64,000 bases of DNA from Rubrobacter_D sp963840835 (GTDB taxonomy: Bacteria > Actinomycetota > Rubrobacteria > Rubrobacterales > Rubrobacteraceae), in NCBI GenBank assembly GCA_963840835.1, contig CAWJAM010000001.1:124001-188000 (forward strand). Direction: 5' to 3'. Below, piece after piece: positions 42,749 to 52,304 of this stretch. The notes below the pieces were generated by a model. That model was not told the DNA's origin and ran no database searches. It saw only the letters and a program-made list of their open reading frames with translations. The position numbers and the translations under genes were made by a program. Each line of letters starts with the position of its first letter. The first letter of the stretch is position 1.

Positions 42749-42930
42749 ATGCGGATAGACGCAGAAGATCTCGCCGCTCACAGTAGCAAAGAGTTGCTCC
42801 GATGCAACGCGATCTTCAAGACCTTCTTCGGTGCCCAGGTCCCTCATCTGGCCGAAGCGGGGCACGAGATGCCCGCCGGTTTCTCGCTGGCGGGCGGCTG
42901 AAGTCTGGCATTCGGACTTGGAAGGAGATC
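42749..42930 (+). pseudogene. Decayed 5' fragment of the SIS-domain gene
   Basis: ATG 42749 after CGGGGGAG opens 50 codons whose product (for example KELLRCNAIFKTFFGAQ and AEAGHEM) matches the N-terminus of the intact SIS protein at 44193 (TELLRRNRIFESFFEAE, AKACHEM), about half identical by eye over 38 residues. A TGA at 42899 ends it, but similarity resumes after a frame change (GCATTCGGA versus the same bases at 44352). The fragment ends where the toxin-antitoxin promoter begins. The segment 42601-42748 holds nothing I can name. Confidence 0.7.
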
Positions 42931-42931
42931 G

Positions 42932-42937
42932 TATAAT
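42932..42937 (+). promoter_or_regulatory. -10 box (TATAAT) of the toxin-antitoxin pair
   Basis: Consensus TATAAT, 39 bases before the antitoxin ATG. No clear -35; the upstream bases are the end of the decayed SIS fragment. Confidence 0.45.
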
Positions 42938-42975
42938 CCATCGAGAGTACGGTCTCATTGAAGGGTGTGGCAGGC

Positions 42976-43212
42976 ATGGAGCAGATGTTGGAAGCTGTTT
43001 TCGAGAATGGAACGTTTCGCTTGTTAGAGCCATCGGCAGTTACGCTCGCCGATGGACAGCACGTTAGGCTTACAGTGGAGACAGAGGGAACCCCAAACGA
43101 TGTCCTCGCACTCGCCGAGCAGGTGTACGATGGCCTTTCCGAAGAGGAGATCGACGACGTTGAGCGGATCTCCCTCGACCGCCGCATGTTCTTTGGCAAC
43201 CGCACATCGTGA
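42976..43212 (+). CDS. Antitoxin of the AF2212/DUF104 type
   Basis: 78 residues. MEQMLEAVFENGTFRLLEPSA then GQHVRLTVE matches the short beta-strand family typified by archaeal AF2212, which pairs with PIN toxins. The C-terminal half (YDGLSEEEIDDVERISLDRR) would wrap the toxin. I chose ATG 42976; a TTG at 42958 is possible. Overlaps the toxin gene by four bases (GTGA). Less GC-rich than the flanking hyp genes. Confidence 0.75.
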   Translation: MEQMLEAVFENGTFRLLEPSAVTLADGQHVRLTVETEGTPNDVLALAEQVYDGLSEEEIDDVERISLDRRMFFGNRTS

Positions 43213-43625
43213 CAACGCAGGCGCCTGTCCTGCTGGATACCGACACCCTATCGGCAATCTTGCGGCGCAATCCCGTGGTGACCGCAAGGGCGCGCGAATA
43301 TCTCCGTATCCACGAACGCTTTACGTTCTCCATCATTACACGATACGAGATCTTGCGCGGTCTCAAAGCCAGACGCGCGACGAAACAACAAGCGGTGTTC
43401 GACCGTTTCTGTGCAGCGAACACGATTCTGTATCTCTCAAACGCCATCGTCGTGCAGGCAGCGGAGATCTATGCCGACCTCTATCGGCGAGGCGAGTTGA
43501 TCGGCGACGCTGATATCCTGATAGCCGCGACCTCGATAGTCGAGGGATGTGTTTTGGCGACCAACAATGAGCGACATTTCGAGCGCATAGAGGGATTGGG
43601 TATTGATAACTGGCTCAGAGAGTAG
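43209..43625 (+). CDS. PIN-domain ribonuclease toxin, VapC type
   Basis: 138 residues from GTG 43209. PIN catalytic acids: LLDTDTLSAILRR (Asp near 10-12), Glu in SIITRYEILRGLKAR, and ELIGDADILIAATSIVEGCVL (Asp pair), with TNNERHFERIEGLGIDNW at the end. Such toxins cut RNA and are held in check by the upstream antitoxin. The pair sits between hypE and the SIS gene, interrupting a locus order that is otherwise continuous. Confidence 0.88.
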   Translation: MTTQAPVLLDTDTLSAILRRNPVVTARAREYLRIHERFTFSIITRYEILRGLKARRATKQQAVFDRFCAANTILYLSNAIVVQAAEIYADLYRRGELIGDADILIAATSIVEGCVLATNNERHFERIEGLGIDNWLRE

Positions 43626-43685
43626 CGAAACTACGCCGTCCCGGATACGCTGTGGTACTTCGAATGCCGGACCGAAAAGAGGAGA

Positions 43686-44189
43686 TTGCTCAACGGAACC
43701 ATCGCCGACGAGCGAAGGGTCTTGACGGCCTGTCTCGCCGAGCTGCACCTGGGCGAGAGACAGGTCGTGCGATCCTTGACCCGTAGGGGTCTGCAAACAC
43801 CGGCCGATGAGCGGATGCTCTCTTACCTGCGCGAGAACCTCGAAGTACTTGACCAAGAGACCCTGAACGACTTCCTCGCGAAGAACCGCGTGCAGCACCT
43901 GGTCGAGCCGGATCTGAACCCCGGTGGTCGGCTGGTCTGCGTGGGCGACGAGGAGTTCGAGCATATCTTCCGGGACGGGGATGGATGGGCTCGATTTCGT
44001 CGGGAGTTTCCGGAGTCGGACGGCACGCTCCGGTTCTCGCGGGTCGGGCTCGACCGGGACGCGACGCAGGCCATGCTCTACGCCGGACAGCAGTTCGACT
44101 GGAACGTGGGCTCCGGCGGCTTCTGGCTGTTCTCGAAGCTCGACGGAGGGTGGACCGAAGCAGGAAGAGTGGGAGACTGGATCTCATAG
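43686..44189 (+). CDS. Hypothetical protein, 167 residues
   Basis: Not recognised. TTG 43686 has AGAGGAGA upstream; the frame is open back to the toxin stop (43625), so a longer N-terminus is possible. The N-terminal half is helical (EVLDQETLNDFLAKNRVQ); the C-terminal half (RFSRVGLDRDATQAMLYAGQ and SGGFWLFSKLDGGWTEAGRV) ends DWIS and resembles a small beta domain seen at the ends of various secreted or cell-surface proteins. No signal peptide. Could have arrived with the toxin pair. Confidence 0.6.
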   Translation: MLNGTIADERRVLTACLAELHLGERQVVRSLTRRGLQTPADERMLSYLRENLEVLDQETLNDFLAKNRVQHLVEPDLNPGGRLVCVGDEEFEHIFRDGDGWARFRREFPESDGTLRFSRVGLDRDATQAMLYAGQQFDWNVGSGGFWLFSKLDGGWTEAGRVGDWIS

Positions 44190-44192
44190 AGC

Positions 44193-45374
44193 ATGGGTCA
44201 ATTAGACACACAGACGCTTATCGACCTGAGCAAGACAGAGCTTCTCCGGCGCAACCGGATCTTCGAGTCTTTCTTCGAGGCCGAGGCCCCGCGGCTGGCT
44301 AAGGCCTGTCACGAGATGTCCCGGCGATTTCTGGTCGGCGGACGGCTTCTCGCATTCGGAAACGGCTCCGCTGCCACAGACGCGCAGCACGTCTCGGTCG
44401 AGTTCGTGCACCCGGTGATCGTCGGCAAGCGCGCCCTCCCTGCGCTCGACCTTGGCCCGGACTTCGGGCGACGCCTGCCCGTCTTGCTGCGGCCCGAAGA
44501 CATGGTAGTGGGCTTCGCGTTCCCCGAGGCGGACGAGCCGGTCGAGCGTGCTATCAAGGCGGCGCGGGAGCGGGGAGCGCTCACGTTTAGCCTGACCGGA
44601 GAGGCGGGGGAGTACTCTTTCGTGCCGCCTGACGGGGACCCGTTCGTGATTCAGGAGATCTTCGAGGTCCTCTACCACGTGCTCTGGGAGACGGTCCACG
44701 TGTACTTCGAGCACCGCGAACAGGGCCACGACGTGGGCAACTCCTCGTTCCTCTATCCCTTCCTCGGCAAAGGACAGCAGCCCCTCGAAGAGGTCGTGCG
44801 CGAGGTGCAGGGCTCGATGCTCCAGAAGGTGCAGGAGGTGAATCGCTTGCGGGCCGCGGCGGCCGACTCGGAGGCCACGGCCATCTCCCGGATTGCAGCG
44901 GCCATCGCCGAACAGGTACAGCGGGGCGGGAAGCTAATCGCCTTCGGCAATGGCGGATCTGCCACAGACGCGAACGACCTCGTCTCGGACTGCGTGAATC
45001 CGCGGCCGGGCTGGAGCGCGATTCCGGCGGTCTCCCTGTCGGCGGAGCCGGCCAACATAACGGCCATCGCCAACGACATCGGCGCGGAGGCGATCTTCGC
45101 CCGCCAGCTCATCGCGCACGCCAGACCTGAAGACGTTGCGGTCGGGATCTCGACGAGCGGCGGCTCGGCTAACATACTCGCCGCGCTCGCCGAAGCCCGC
45201 AGACGAGGGCTGCTGACCGTCGGCATCGTGGGCTATGACGGGGGCAGGATAGTGAGCGAGCGGCTCGCGGATCACGCAGTCGTCGTCCGCTCGGACTACA
45301 TACCGCGCATCCAGGAGGTTCAGGCTTCCATCTACCACGTACTTCGCGGGCTCCTCGAACGGCTTGAGGCGTGA
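44193..45374 (+). CDS. Tandem SIS-domain protein, GmhA-like phosphosugar isomerase family
   Basis: 393 residues, two SIS domains in one chain. Domain 1 (residues 20-170) has FGNGSAATDAQHVSVEFVHP; domain 2 (200-385) has FGNGGSATDANDLVSDCVNP and VGISTSGGSANILAALAEA, the phosphosugar-binding signature of sedoheptulose-7-phosphate isomerases. Domain 1 lacks the STSGGS part, so only domain 2 may be catalytic. A GmhA-like gene belongs to actinobacterial hydrogenase loci as I recall, so it is probably the end of this one. A broken partial copy lies at 42749. Confidence 0.82.
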   Translation: MGQLDTQTLIDLSKTELLRRNRIFESFFEAEAPRLAKACHEMSRRFLVGGRLLAFGNGSAATDAQHVSVEFVHPVIVGKRALPALDLGPDFGRRLPVLLRPEDMVVGFAFPEADEPVERAIKAARERGALTFSLTGEAGEYSFVPPDGDPFVIQEIFEVLYHVLWETVHVYFEHREQGHDVGNSSFLYPFLGKGQQPLEEVVREVQGSMLQKVQEVNRLRAAAADSEATAISRIAAAIAEQVQRGGKLIAFGNGGSATDANDLVSDCVNPRPGWSAIPAVSLSAEPANITAIANDIGAEAIFARQLIAHARPEDVAVGISTSGGSANILAALAEARRRGLLTVGIVGYDGGRIVSERLADHAVVVRSDYIPRIQEVQASIYHVLRGLLERLEA

Positions 45375-45402
45375 GGTCAGGATCTGGAATTGGAGGTACC
45401 GT

Positions 45403-45594
45403 ATGCGCTACGTGCTGCTGATCGTGGGAGGGTTGATGTTCCTCATGGGCGGCGTCTGGTTTTTGCAGGGCATCGGCATACTGCCAGGTAGCTTTATGAC
45501 CGGCCAGGCGTTCTGGGCTGTAGTGGGGGCGGTCTCTCTGGCTGTCGGAGGGTTGCTCGTCCTCGCAGGGTTTCGCCTGAACCGGCGCCGCTAG
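45403..45594 (+). CDS. Small two-helix membrane protein
   Basis: 63 residues from ATG 45403, RBS TGGAGG. Two hydrophobic segments (about 3-22 and 32-54) joined by a short Gly-rich turn, ending in RLNRRR, which places the C-terminus inside. It follows the SIS gene by 28 bases and may share its transcript. Resembles many uncharacterised actinobacterial membrane peptides; no function can be given. Confidence 0.65.
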   Translation: MRYVLLIVGGLMFLMGGVWFLQGIGILPGSFMTGQAFWAVVGAVSLAVGGLLVLAGFRLNRRR

Positions 45595-45704
45595 AGTGCC
45601 GAAGGACAGCCCGCCGGTTCCCCGTTTGGGGTAAGCTTTGTCTAGGCTGATACCGGTCGAGAGCAATAGACTTCAAACAGACCTGGCGAAGGGGGCTGGC
45701 GCGT

Positions 45705-47030
<1,326 letters not shown>

Positions 47031-47456
47031 ATGGAGGAGCCCGCCCGCCGTACGCCGGAACTCTCGCTCAAGGACACGTTTCTCAGGGCCGCCACGGGCC
47101 TCCCCGTACAAGACGATCGCGCCGGGGTCGTCGCCGAGGCGCTGGGGTATTTGCAACGCGGGTTCGACGCCCACTACGCCGGGGGAGGGGCTAGCGACGA
47201 CGACATCCTGGTCGGGGACAACGCGTACGCGCTGGCGGTCGAGACCATAGCGCGCCTCGACGAGCCCAGATACGTGGCAGTGGCGGGCCTTATGATCCGC
47301 GACGGCGCGGGACGCATCGCCGAGGGCGGCGTGGTCACCGTCGAGATGTGGACGCCCCACCTCGCCGGACTCCTCGACATCATCTCGGGGGAGGGCGCAG
47401 GCAGATCTGAGGCCAGGATCAGGGAGGCCGCGGGGGAGCTGCGTGGGCAAGGGTAA
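47031..47456 (+). CDS. Hypothetical protein, 141 residues
   Basis: Not recognised. ATG 47031 directly follows the hemL stop and the gene overlaps menG by 14 bases, so it is embedded in a hemL-menG operon. The sequence is acidic and helical: LGYLQRGFDAHYAGGGASDDD, then VGDNAYALAVETIARLDEP and VAGLMIRDGAGRIAEGG. The DDD/GDNAYALA pattern recalls the Asp-rich helices of polyprenyl synthase-like proteins, which would fit the menaquinone neighbours, but the resemblance is weak. Confidence 0.6.
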   Translation: MEEPARRTPELSLKDTFLRAATGLPVQDDRAGVVAEALGYLQRGFDAHYAGGGASDDDILVGDNAYALAVETIARLDEPRYVAVAGLMIRDGAGRIAEGGVVTVEMWTPHLAGLLDIISGEGAGRSEARIREAAGELRGQG

Positions 47457-48165
47457 GCTGCCGTCGGGCGCGGAGCGGGCGCTCCTGGTACGCGAGATGT
47501 TCGACAGGATCGCGGGCCGCTACGACCTGATGAACACCGTTATGACCGCGGGTCTCAACCGCCTCTGGAACCGAAAGGTCCTCGAGGCCACGGGACTCAG
47601 GCCCGGGGACAGGGCGCTCGACCTCGCCTGCGGCACGGGGAGCCTTACGCGCGACCTCGCGAAGAAGGTGGGTCCAGAAGGTTACGTGCTAGGCGTGGAC
47701 TTCTCCGGAGAGATGTTGCGGGCGGCAAAGTCCATGCCCAACGTCGAGTACAGACTCGGGGACGCGACGGACTTGGGAGGAGTACCCTCTGATTCTTTTG
47801 ATGCGGCCACCATTGCCTACGGGGCGAGGAACATCCCCGACCTGGACGCGCTGTTCTCAGAGATGGCGCGTGCGATCGAACCCGGCGGCGTCGCGGTGTG
47901 CCTGGAGATAGCCAGGCCGACCGGCAGGGTATCCTCCAGGTTCTACGGACTCTGGTTCGACAGGATAGTTCCAAAGTTGGGAGGTTTGATCTCCAATGAC
48001 GCATCAGCATACTCATATCTGCCTGAAAGCGTGAAAGAGTTCGTGGCACCCGGCGAATTAGCTGACATAATGAGACGTAATGGATTACAAAACGTTACAT
48101 GGAAGCGGCTCGCGGGCGGCATCATCACGCTCCATCGCGGGGTCGGGCCGCCCCCAGGGGGCTAG
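47443..48165 (+). CDS. menG: Demethylmenaquinone methyltransferase
   Basis: 240 residues from GTG 47443. SAM-dependent C-methylation that completes menaquinone. UbiE/MenG motifs: MFDRIAGRYDLMNTVMTAGLNRLWN, ALDLACGTGSLTRDLA (SAM site), AYGARNIPDLDALFSEMAR, and LEIARPTG. Bases 47975-48110 are noticeably AT-rich compared with the rest of the gene, but the family frame continues through them (DASAYSYLPESVKEF). A polyprenyl synthase follows, with overlap. Confidence 0.92.
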   Translation: MGKGKLPSGAERALLVREMFDRIAGRYDLMNTVMTAGLNRLWNRKVLEATGLRPGDRALDLACGTGSLTRDLAKKVGPEGYVLGVDFSGEMLRAAKSMPNVEYRLGDATDLGGVPSDSFDAATIAYGARNIPDLDALFSEMARAIEPGGVAVCLEIARPTGRVSSRFYGLWFDRIVPKLGGLISNDASAYSYLPESVKEFVAPGELADIMRRNGLQNVTWKRLAGGIITLHRGVGPPPGG

Positions 48166-49129
48166 CGGGCTAGGCTCCGCGCTGTTGGAGGGGGCCTTCG
48201 AGACCATCGACGAGGTCGAGGGCCGTCTCGCTGGCGTGGCCGAGGGCGCCCCCGCGGAGTTGGTAGAGCCCGCGCTGGTGTCGCTGACGTCGGGCGGGAA
48301 GCGCCTCAGGCCGCTGCTGCTGGTGTTGAGCGCCCGCATGGGGGAGCCGGAACTGGAGGAACTGCTCAGGGCCGCCACCGCCATCGAGGTCCTGCACACG
48401 GCGACCCTGATCCACGACGACATCGTGGACCGGGCCGAGAGCAGAAGGGGCGTGCCAACGACGGTCGCTGAGTACGGGCGGGAGATCGCCGCCGCCACGG
48501 GGGACTACCTCTTCGCCGAGACCTTCTCGGGGCTGGCCGGGATCGGGGACCCGAGGCTCGTCCGCGCTTTCGCCGAGGCTTCCGTGGGGCTCGCGGCGGG
48601 GGAGCTAGAGCAGTACCGCGCGAACGGGGCCGACGTCGAGGTCGAGGCCTACCTGGAGCACATAAGGAAGAAGACTGCCGGGCTCTTCCAGGTCGCGTGC
48701 GTGGCAGGCGGCACCCTGGGCGGGCTCTCGCTCGTGCAGATCGACGCTCTGGCGAGCTACGGTCAGGCGCTCGGCATCGCCTTCCAGATGTCCGACGACA
48801 TAATGGACCTAGTCGGCAAGCCGGGGCTGATGGGCAAGGGCATAGGAACCGACCTCTACGAGGGCACCGTGACGCTGCCGGTGATCTTCGCCTTGAAGGA
48901 AGGGGATGCGGCGACCATCCGGCGCGTCCTCGCCGACCCGAGCCCGTCGGCTGGCCTTCTCGAGGCGGGCATAGAGGCGGTGCTCGCCACGGACGCCATC
49001 GCCAGAACCGAGGAGTGGGCCAGGGGTGAGATCTCCGCCGCCCTCGAAGACCTTGGCCTTCTGCCCGACTGTCCGGAACGCGAGTTCCTGGAGTCGGTGG
49101 CCTCGGAGGTGGTCGGGAGGGATGCCTGA
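48080..49129 (+). CDS. Polyprenyl (heptaprenyl/octaprenyl-type) diphosphate synthase
   Basis: 349 codons from ATG 48080, overlapping menG by 86 bases; a more natural start is TTG 48185 (MEGAFETIDEVEGRL), giving 315 residues. Makes the isoprenoid tail of menaquinone. SGGKRLRPLLLVLSAR, first Asp-rich motif LIHDDIVDRAESRRG, second SDDIMDLVG, KKTAGLF. No small bulky residue before the first Asp motif, consistent with a long-chain product, but chain length cannot be fixed by eye. Confidence 0.88.
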   Translation: MDYKTLHGSGSRAASSRSIAGSGRPQGASGLGSALLEGAFETIDEVEGRLAGVAEGAPAELVEPALVSLTSGGKRLRPLLLVLSARMGEPELEELLRAATAIEVLHTATLIHDDIVDRAESRRGVPTTVAEYGREIAAATGDYLFAETFSGLAGIGDPRLVRAFAEASVGLAAGELEQYRANGADVEVEAYLEHIRKKTAGLFQVACVAGGTLGGLSLVQIDALASYGQALGIAFQMSDDIMDLVGKPGLMGKGIGTDLYEGTVTLPVIFALKEGDAATIRRVLADPSPSAGLLEAGIEAVLATDAIARTEEWARGEISAALEDLGLLPDCPEREFLESVASEVVGRDA

Positions 49130-50369
49130 GGGCCGGACCGGAGCGGTGATCTTCGCCGCCGGGACCCTCATGCCCGTCTCGTCACCCCCTATCAGGGACG
49201 GCGCCGTACTCGTCAGCGAAGGACGCATTGTGGCCGTCGGGCCGCTCCCGGAAGTGGGGCGCGAGAGCCCCGGTGTCGATGTCCGGTTCTTCCCCAACTA
49301 CGCGATGATCCCCGGCGCCGTCAACGCTCACGCCCACCTCGGCTTCAGGCGCAAGGACGCGCCCGAGGGCGGCACGTTCTCGGGCTGGCTCGGCAGGCTT
49401 ATACAGCGCCTCCCGGAGAAGGAGGCCTGGACCGCCGAGGCGGCCCGCGACTCTGCCAGGGAGGCTGTGGAGGCGGGGACGACGTACATGGCCGAGTCCT
49501 CACCTTACGGAGAATGCCTGCCGCAACTCGCCGGGAGCGGGATGGCGGGTACCGTCTTCGCCGAGTTCTTCCCGCACGAGATCGGCACCGCCGAGGAGGC
49601 CGTCGAGTTCATCGTCGGAAAGGCCAGAGAACTGCAGAGAGGCCTGCCCGAACGTGTGGATGCACGGGTCAGCGTGCATTCTCCGTACACCGTAGATCCC
49701 GAATCGGCGCGTCTCGCGGCGCGGCGCACGCGGGAGATGGGCTGGACGCTGGCGATACACCTCTCCGAGAGCCCTGAAGAGGTCGAGTTCATAAGGGACG
49801 GCACCGGCGGCCTCACCGACATCTTCGGCAACAACGAGTGGGGAGGGGTGGGTACCTCGCCCGTCCGTTACGCCCAGGACGTGGGGCTCCTCGCCCCAGA
49901 GACGATAGCCGCCCACCTGGCGACCGGTGTTTCGGAGGAAGACTTGGAGATCCTGGTTCAGACCGGCGTCGCGGCGGCGCACTGTCCCCGGTCTAACGCC
50001 TTTCTCGGGTGCGGCATCTCTCCCGTACAGCGCATGATCGAACACGGCATCAGGGTCGGGATGGGCACCGACGGGCTCTGGAGCAGCCCGAGCATGAACC
50101 TCTTCGAGGAGACGCTCTTCGCAATCGAGCTGCACGAAATGAGTGGGGCGGCTGGCCTGGAGTTGGCGACACTGGGCGGGGCGCGGGCGCTCGGCATCGA
50201 GGCCGAGACGGGGACGCTCGAAGCCGGGAAGTGGGCCGATCTCGCCCTGGTTGAGGCACCGCTCGAAGGCGGTGACCCCGCGCTGGACGTTCTGGAGGCC
50301 GCGGCCGGCGGGGGGGTCGTGGCCACGGTAGCCGGGGGCGACGTGATATACAATCGACTCGGTGATTGA
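49122..50369 (+). CDS. Amidohydrolase of the SAH/aminofutalosine deaminase type
   Basis: 415 residues from ATG 49122, overlapping the synthase by eight bases. Metal site VNAHAHLGF (HxH), HSPYTVDPES, IHLSESPEEVEF (His), HCPRSNAFLGCGISPV and GMGTDGLWSSPSMNL (Asp) are those of the MTA/SAH/adenosine-type deaminases in the Trz/Atz group. Position beside menaquinone genes suggests aminodeoxyfutalosine deaminase of the futalosine pathway; SAH deaminase is the alternative. Confidence 0.75.
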   Translation: MPEGRTGAVIFAAGTLMPVSSPPIRDGAVLVSEGRIVAVGPLPEVGRESPGVDVRFFPNYAMIPGAVNAHAHLGFRRKDAPEGGTFSGWLGRLIQRLPEKEAWTAEAARDSAREAVEAGTTYMAESSPYGECLPQLAGSGMAGTVFAEFFPHEIGTAEEAVEFIVGKARELQRGLPERVDARVSVHSPYTVDPESARLAARRTREMGWTLAIHLSESPEEVEFIRDGTGGLTDIFGNNEWGGVGTSPVRYAQDVGLLAPETIAAHLATGVSEEDLEILVQTGVAAAHCPRSNAFLGCGISPVQRMIEHGIRVGMGTDGLWSSPSMNLFEETLFAIELHEMSGAAGLELATLGGARALGIEAETGTLEAGKWADLALVEAPLEGGDPALDVLEAAAGGGVVATVAGGDVIYNRLGD

Positions 50370-50391
50370 AGACTTCGGAGGGTAATCCGCC

Positions 50392-51036
50392 ATGATGATG
50401 AACCGGGAAAAGCTCAGCTTCTGGGTCAGGCTGGTCGCCATACTGCTCTCGGCCGTCTTCCTCATCTCCTTCATCTTCCTCGGCATCGGCACCAACGTCT
50501 CGTACAACATCTTCGAGTTGTTCGGCAACCAGGACCAGTCACAGCAGCAGGCCGACCAGACGCCTGACACCGAACAGCAGATCGCCGCTGCCCAGAAGGA
50601 CCTGAAAAAGGACCCCAAAGACCCGGAGAAGATAAAGGACCTCGCCGCCCTCTACTACACCGCGGGCCGCTACGACGAGGCGATCCAGGTTCTGCAAGAG
50701 GGACGCGAGGCGGCTCCGAATGACGAGGAGATACCGGCATTCCTGGGCCAGATCTACAGCCAGCAGGCACAGACCGCGACGGGGGACAAGAAGAAGGAGC
50801 TTCAGGATAAGGCGGCTGATGCCTTCGCGGCGGAGGCGGAGGCGCAGCCCGACAGCGCCGAGGCGTACCTGCGGGCGGGCCAGGCCTACGACCAGGCCGG
50901 CCAGCCCGCCGAGGCCATAAAGTACTACAACGGGTACCTGGATCGCGACCCGGAGGGCGAGAACGCGGCCCAGGTCGAAGACAGGATCTCCGCCCTTCTC
51001 GAAGGCAAGAATAGCGGCGGCGGTTCGCAGCCCTGA
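50392..51036 (+). CDS. Membrane-anchored tetratricopeptide-repeat protein
   Basis: 214 residues. One membrane segment at 11-34 (VRLVAILLSAVFLISFIFLGIG), a Gln/Asp-rich linker, then about three TPR units (IKDLAALYYTAGRYDEAIQV; EIPAFLGQIYSQQA; AEAYLRAGQAYDQAGQPAEA). The repeats would lie outside the membrane. It is directly upstream of tatA-like and tatC genes, so a role in assembly or secretion is possible. GGAGGGTAATCCGCC before the ATG. Confidence 0.8.
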   Translation: MMMNREKLSFWVRLVAILLSAVFLISFIFLGIGTNVSYNIFELFGNQDQSQQQADQTPDTEQQIAAAQKDLKKDPKDPEKIKDLAALYYTAGRYDEAIQVLQEGREAAPNDEEIPAFLGQIYSQQAQTATGDKKKELQDKAADAFAAEAEAQPDSAEAYLRAGQAYDQAGQPAEAIKYYNGYLDRDPEGENAAQVEDRISALLEGKNSGGGSQP

Positions 51037-51102
51037 TCCAGGCGCGGACGGAAGGCGTATAATGTTGCGTGAGGTTCGGTAGTTAGCCCGTTAGGAGGAA
51101 AG

Positions 51103-51375
51103 GTGTTTGGTTCGATCGGAATGCCGGAGTTGATCATCGGCCTAGTCGTAATCCTGCTGCTCTTCGGGGCGAAGCGCGTCCCAGAGCTGGCCCGCGGCCT
51201 CGGCAGCGGCGTGCGCGAATTCAAGAAGGGCACCACGGAGGGTGAGGTCGAGGACAAGAAGAAAGAGGATGAAGAGAAGGAAGAGCAACTCGAGGCAAGC
51301 AAGAGCGAGCACGACGACGAGGCCAGGCTTGAGGAAGAGTCCCCTGCCGAGAAGGCCGAGCAGCAGCGTAGCTAG
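51103..51375 (+). CDS. TatA/TatB-family translocase subunit
   Basis: 90 residues from GTG 51103 (RBS AGGAGGAAAG). Single membrane helix with MPELIIGLVVILLLFGAKRVPELARGLGSG (FG hinge, amphipathic helix) and a long charged tail of Lys/Glu. Paired with tatC 26 bases downstream, so this is the operon's TatA (or TatB) partner. A second, shorter TatA lies at 15081. Needed to export Tat substrates such as the binding protein with RREFLK. Confidence 0.88.
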   Translation: MFGSIGMPELIIGLVVILLLFGAKRVPELARGLGSGVREFKKGTTEGEVEDKKKEDEEKEEQLEASKSEHDDEARLEEESPAEKAEQQRS

Positions 51376-51401
51376 ACTCCTTACGGTTTCTTAAGTACCA
51401 G

Positions 51402-52304
51402 ATGGCAGGTCGCCTGAGACTCCCCTCGCGTCCGCGCGGTCCGCGCGACGAGATGCGGATGACCCTGATCGAACACCTCGACGAGCTGCGTTCGAGGATC
51501 ATCAAGGTCGGCATAGCGTTCTTCGGCGTCGCCATCGTCGCCTGGTTTTTCCGGGAGAGGATCTTCGAGTGGTTGCTCGACCCCGCCGGCCCCGCCCTGG
51601 AAGGCAAGCTGAATGTTACCGGGGTTACGGAGCAGCTCTTCACCGACATGAAGCTGGCACTCTACGTGGGCTTTCTGCTCACGGTACCCATTCTCCTCTA
51701 CCAGTTGTGGGCGTTCGTGGCCCCCGCGGTAGGGGACATGGGCCGGGCTTTCACCTACACCATCATCTCGCTGGCCTCCGCCCTGTTCTTGGCCGGGGTC
51801 GCTTTCGGATATTTCGTCGTGCTGCCCATCGGTACCCAGTTCCTGCTCAACTGGGACACTGAACGCTTCGATCCCATAATCACGGCCCAGAGCTATCTGC
51901 CATTCGTGACCAGGTTCCTCCTGGCCTTCGGCATCGTCTTCGAGCTGCCCGCGGCGACCTACGTAGCCGCGAAGCTGGAGCTCGTGGACGCCCCGCTTCT
52001 GAAGAAGTACCGCAAGCACGCCATAATCGCGAACACCGTCCTCGCCGCCGCCCTGACGCCCGGACAGGACCCCTACAGCATGCTGCTGATGGCCGTCCCG
52101 ATGATAGTGATGTACGAAATCTCCATAATAATCGCTCGCTACGTCAACCCCACGACGGAGGTCACAGCCCACGAGCTGGCGAGGGACGATGAAGACGTCG
52201 ACGAGGATGAAGAGCCCGCAGCAGATGAGGCCGACGACCCCGACACCGACGGGTTCGAAGATCCAGACGACCATTCAGAGAACGGGCACGAGCGCGATCT
52301 CTAG
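51402..52304 (+). CDS. tatC: Sec-independent translocase subunit TatC
   Basis: 300 residues; receptor for twin-arginine signals. MTLIEHLDELRSRIIKVGIAFF is the TatC N-terminal signature, with conserved Glu; six membrane helices follow, including FTDMKLALYVGFLLTVPILLYQLWAFVAP and FELPAATYVAAK. After residue 255 there is a 45-residue highly acidic tail (RDDEDVDEDEEPAADEADD) longer than usual. The stop is immediately followed by a repeat region. Confidence 0.94.
   Translation: MAGRLRLPSRPRGPRDEMRMTLIEHLDELRSRIIKVGIAFFGVAIVAWFFRERIFEWLLDPAGPALEGKLNVTGVTEQLFTDMKLALYVGFLLTVPILLYQLWAFVAPAVGDMGRAFTYTIISLASALFLAGVAFGYFVVLPIGTQFLLNWDTERFDPIITAQSYLPFVTRFLLAFGIVFELPAATYVAAKLELVDAPLLKKYRKHAIIANTVLAAALTPGQDPYSMLLMAVPMIVMYEISIIIARYVNPTTEVTAHELARDDEDVDEDEEPAADEADDPDTDGFEDPDDHSENGHERDL

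Noticed and set aside
42831..43067. Frame overlapping the SIS fragment and antitoxin start
   Set aside because: It crosses a decayed gene and the antitoxin in a different frame and lacks a ribosome site.
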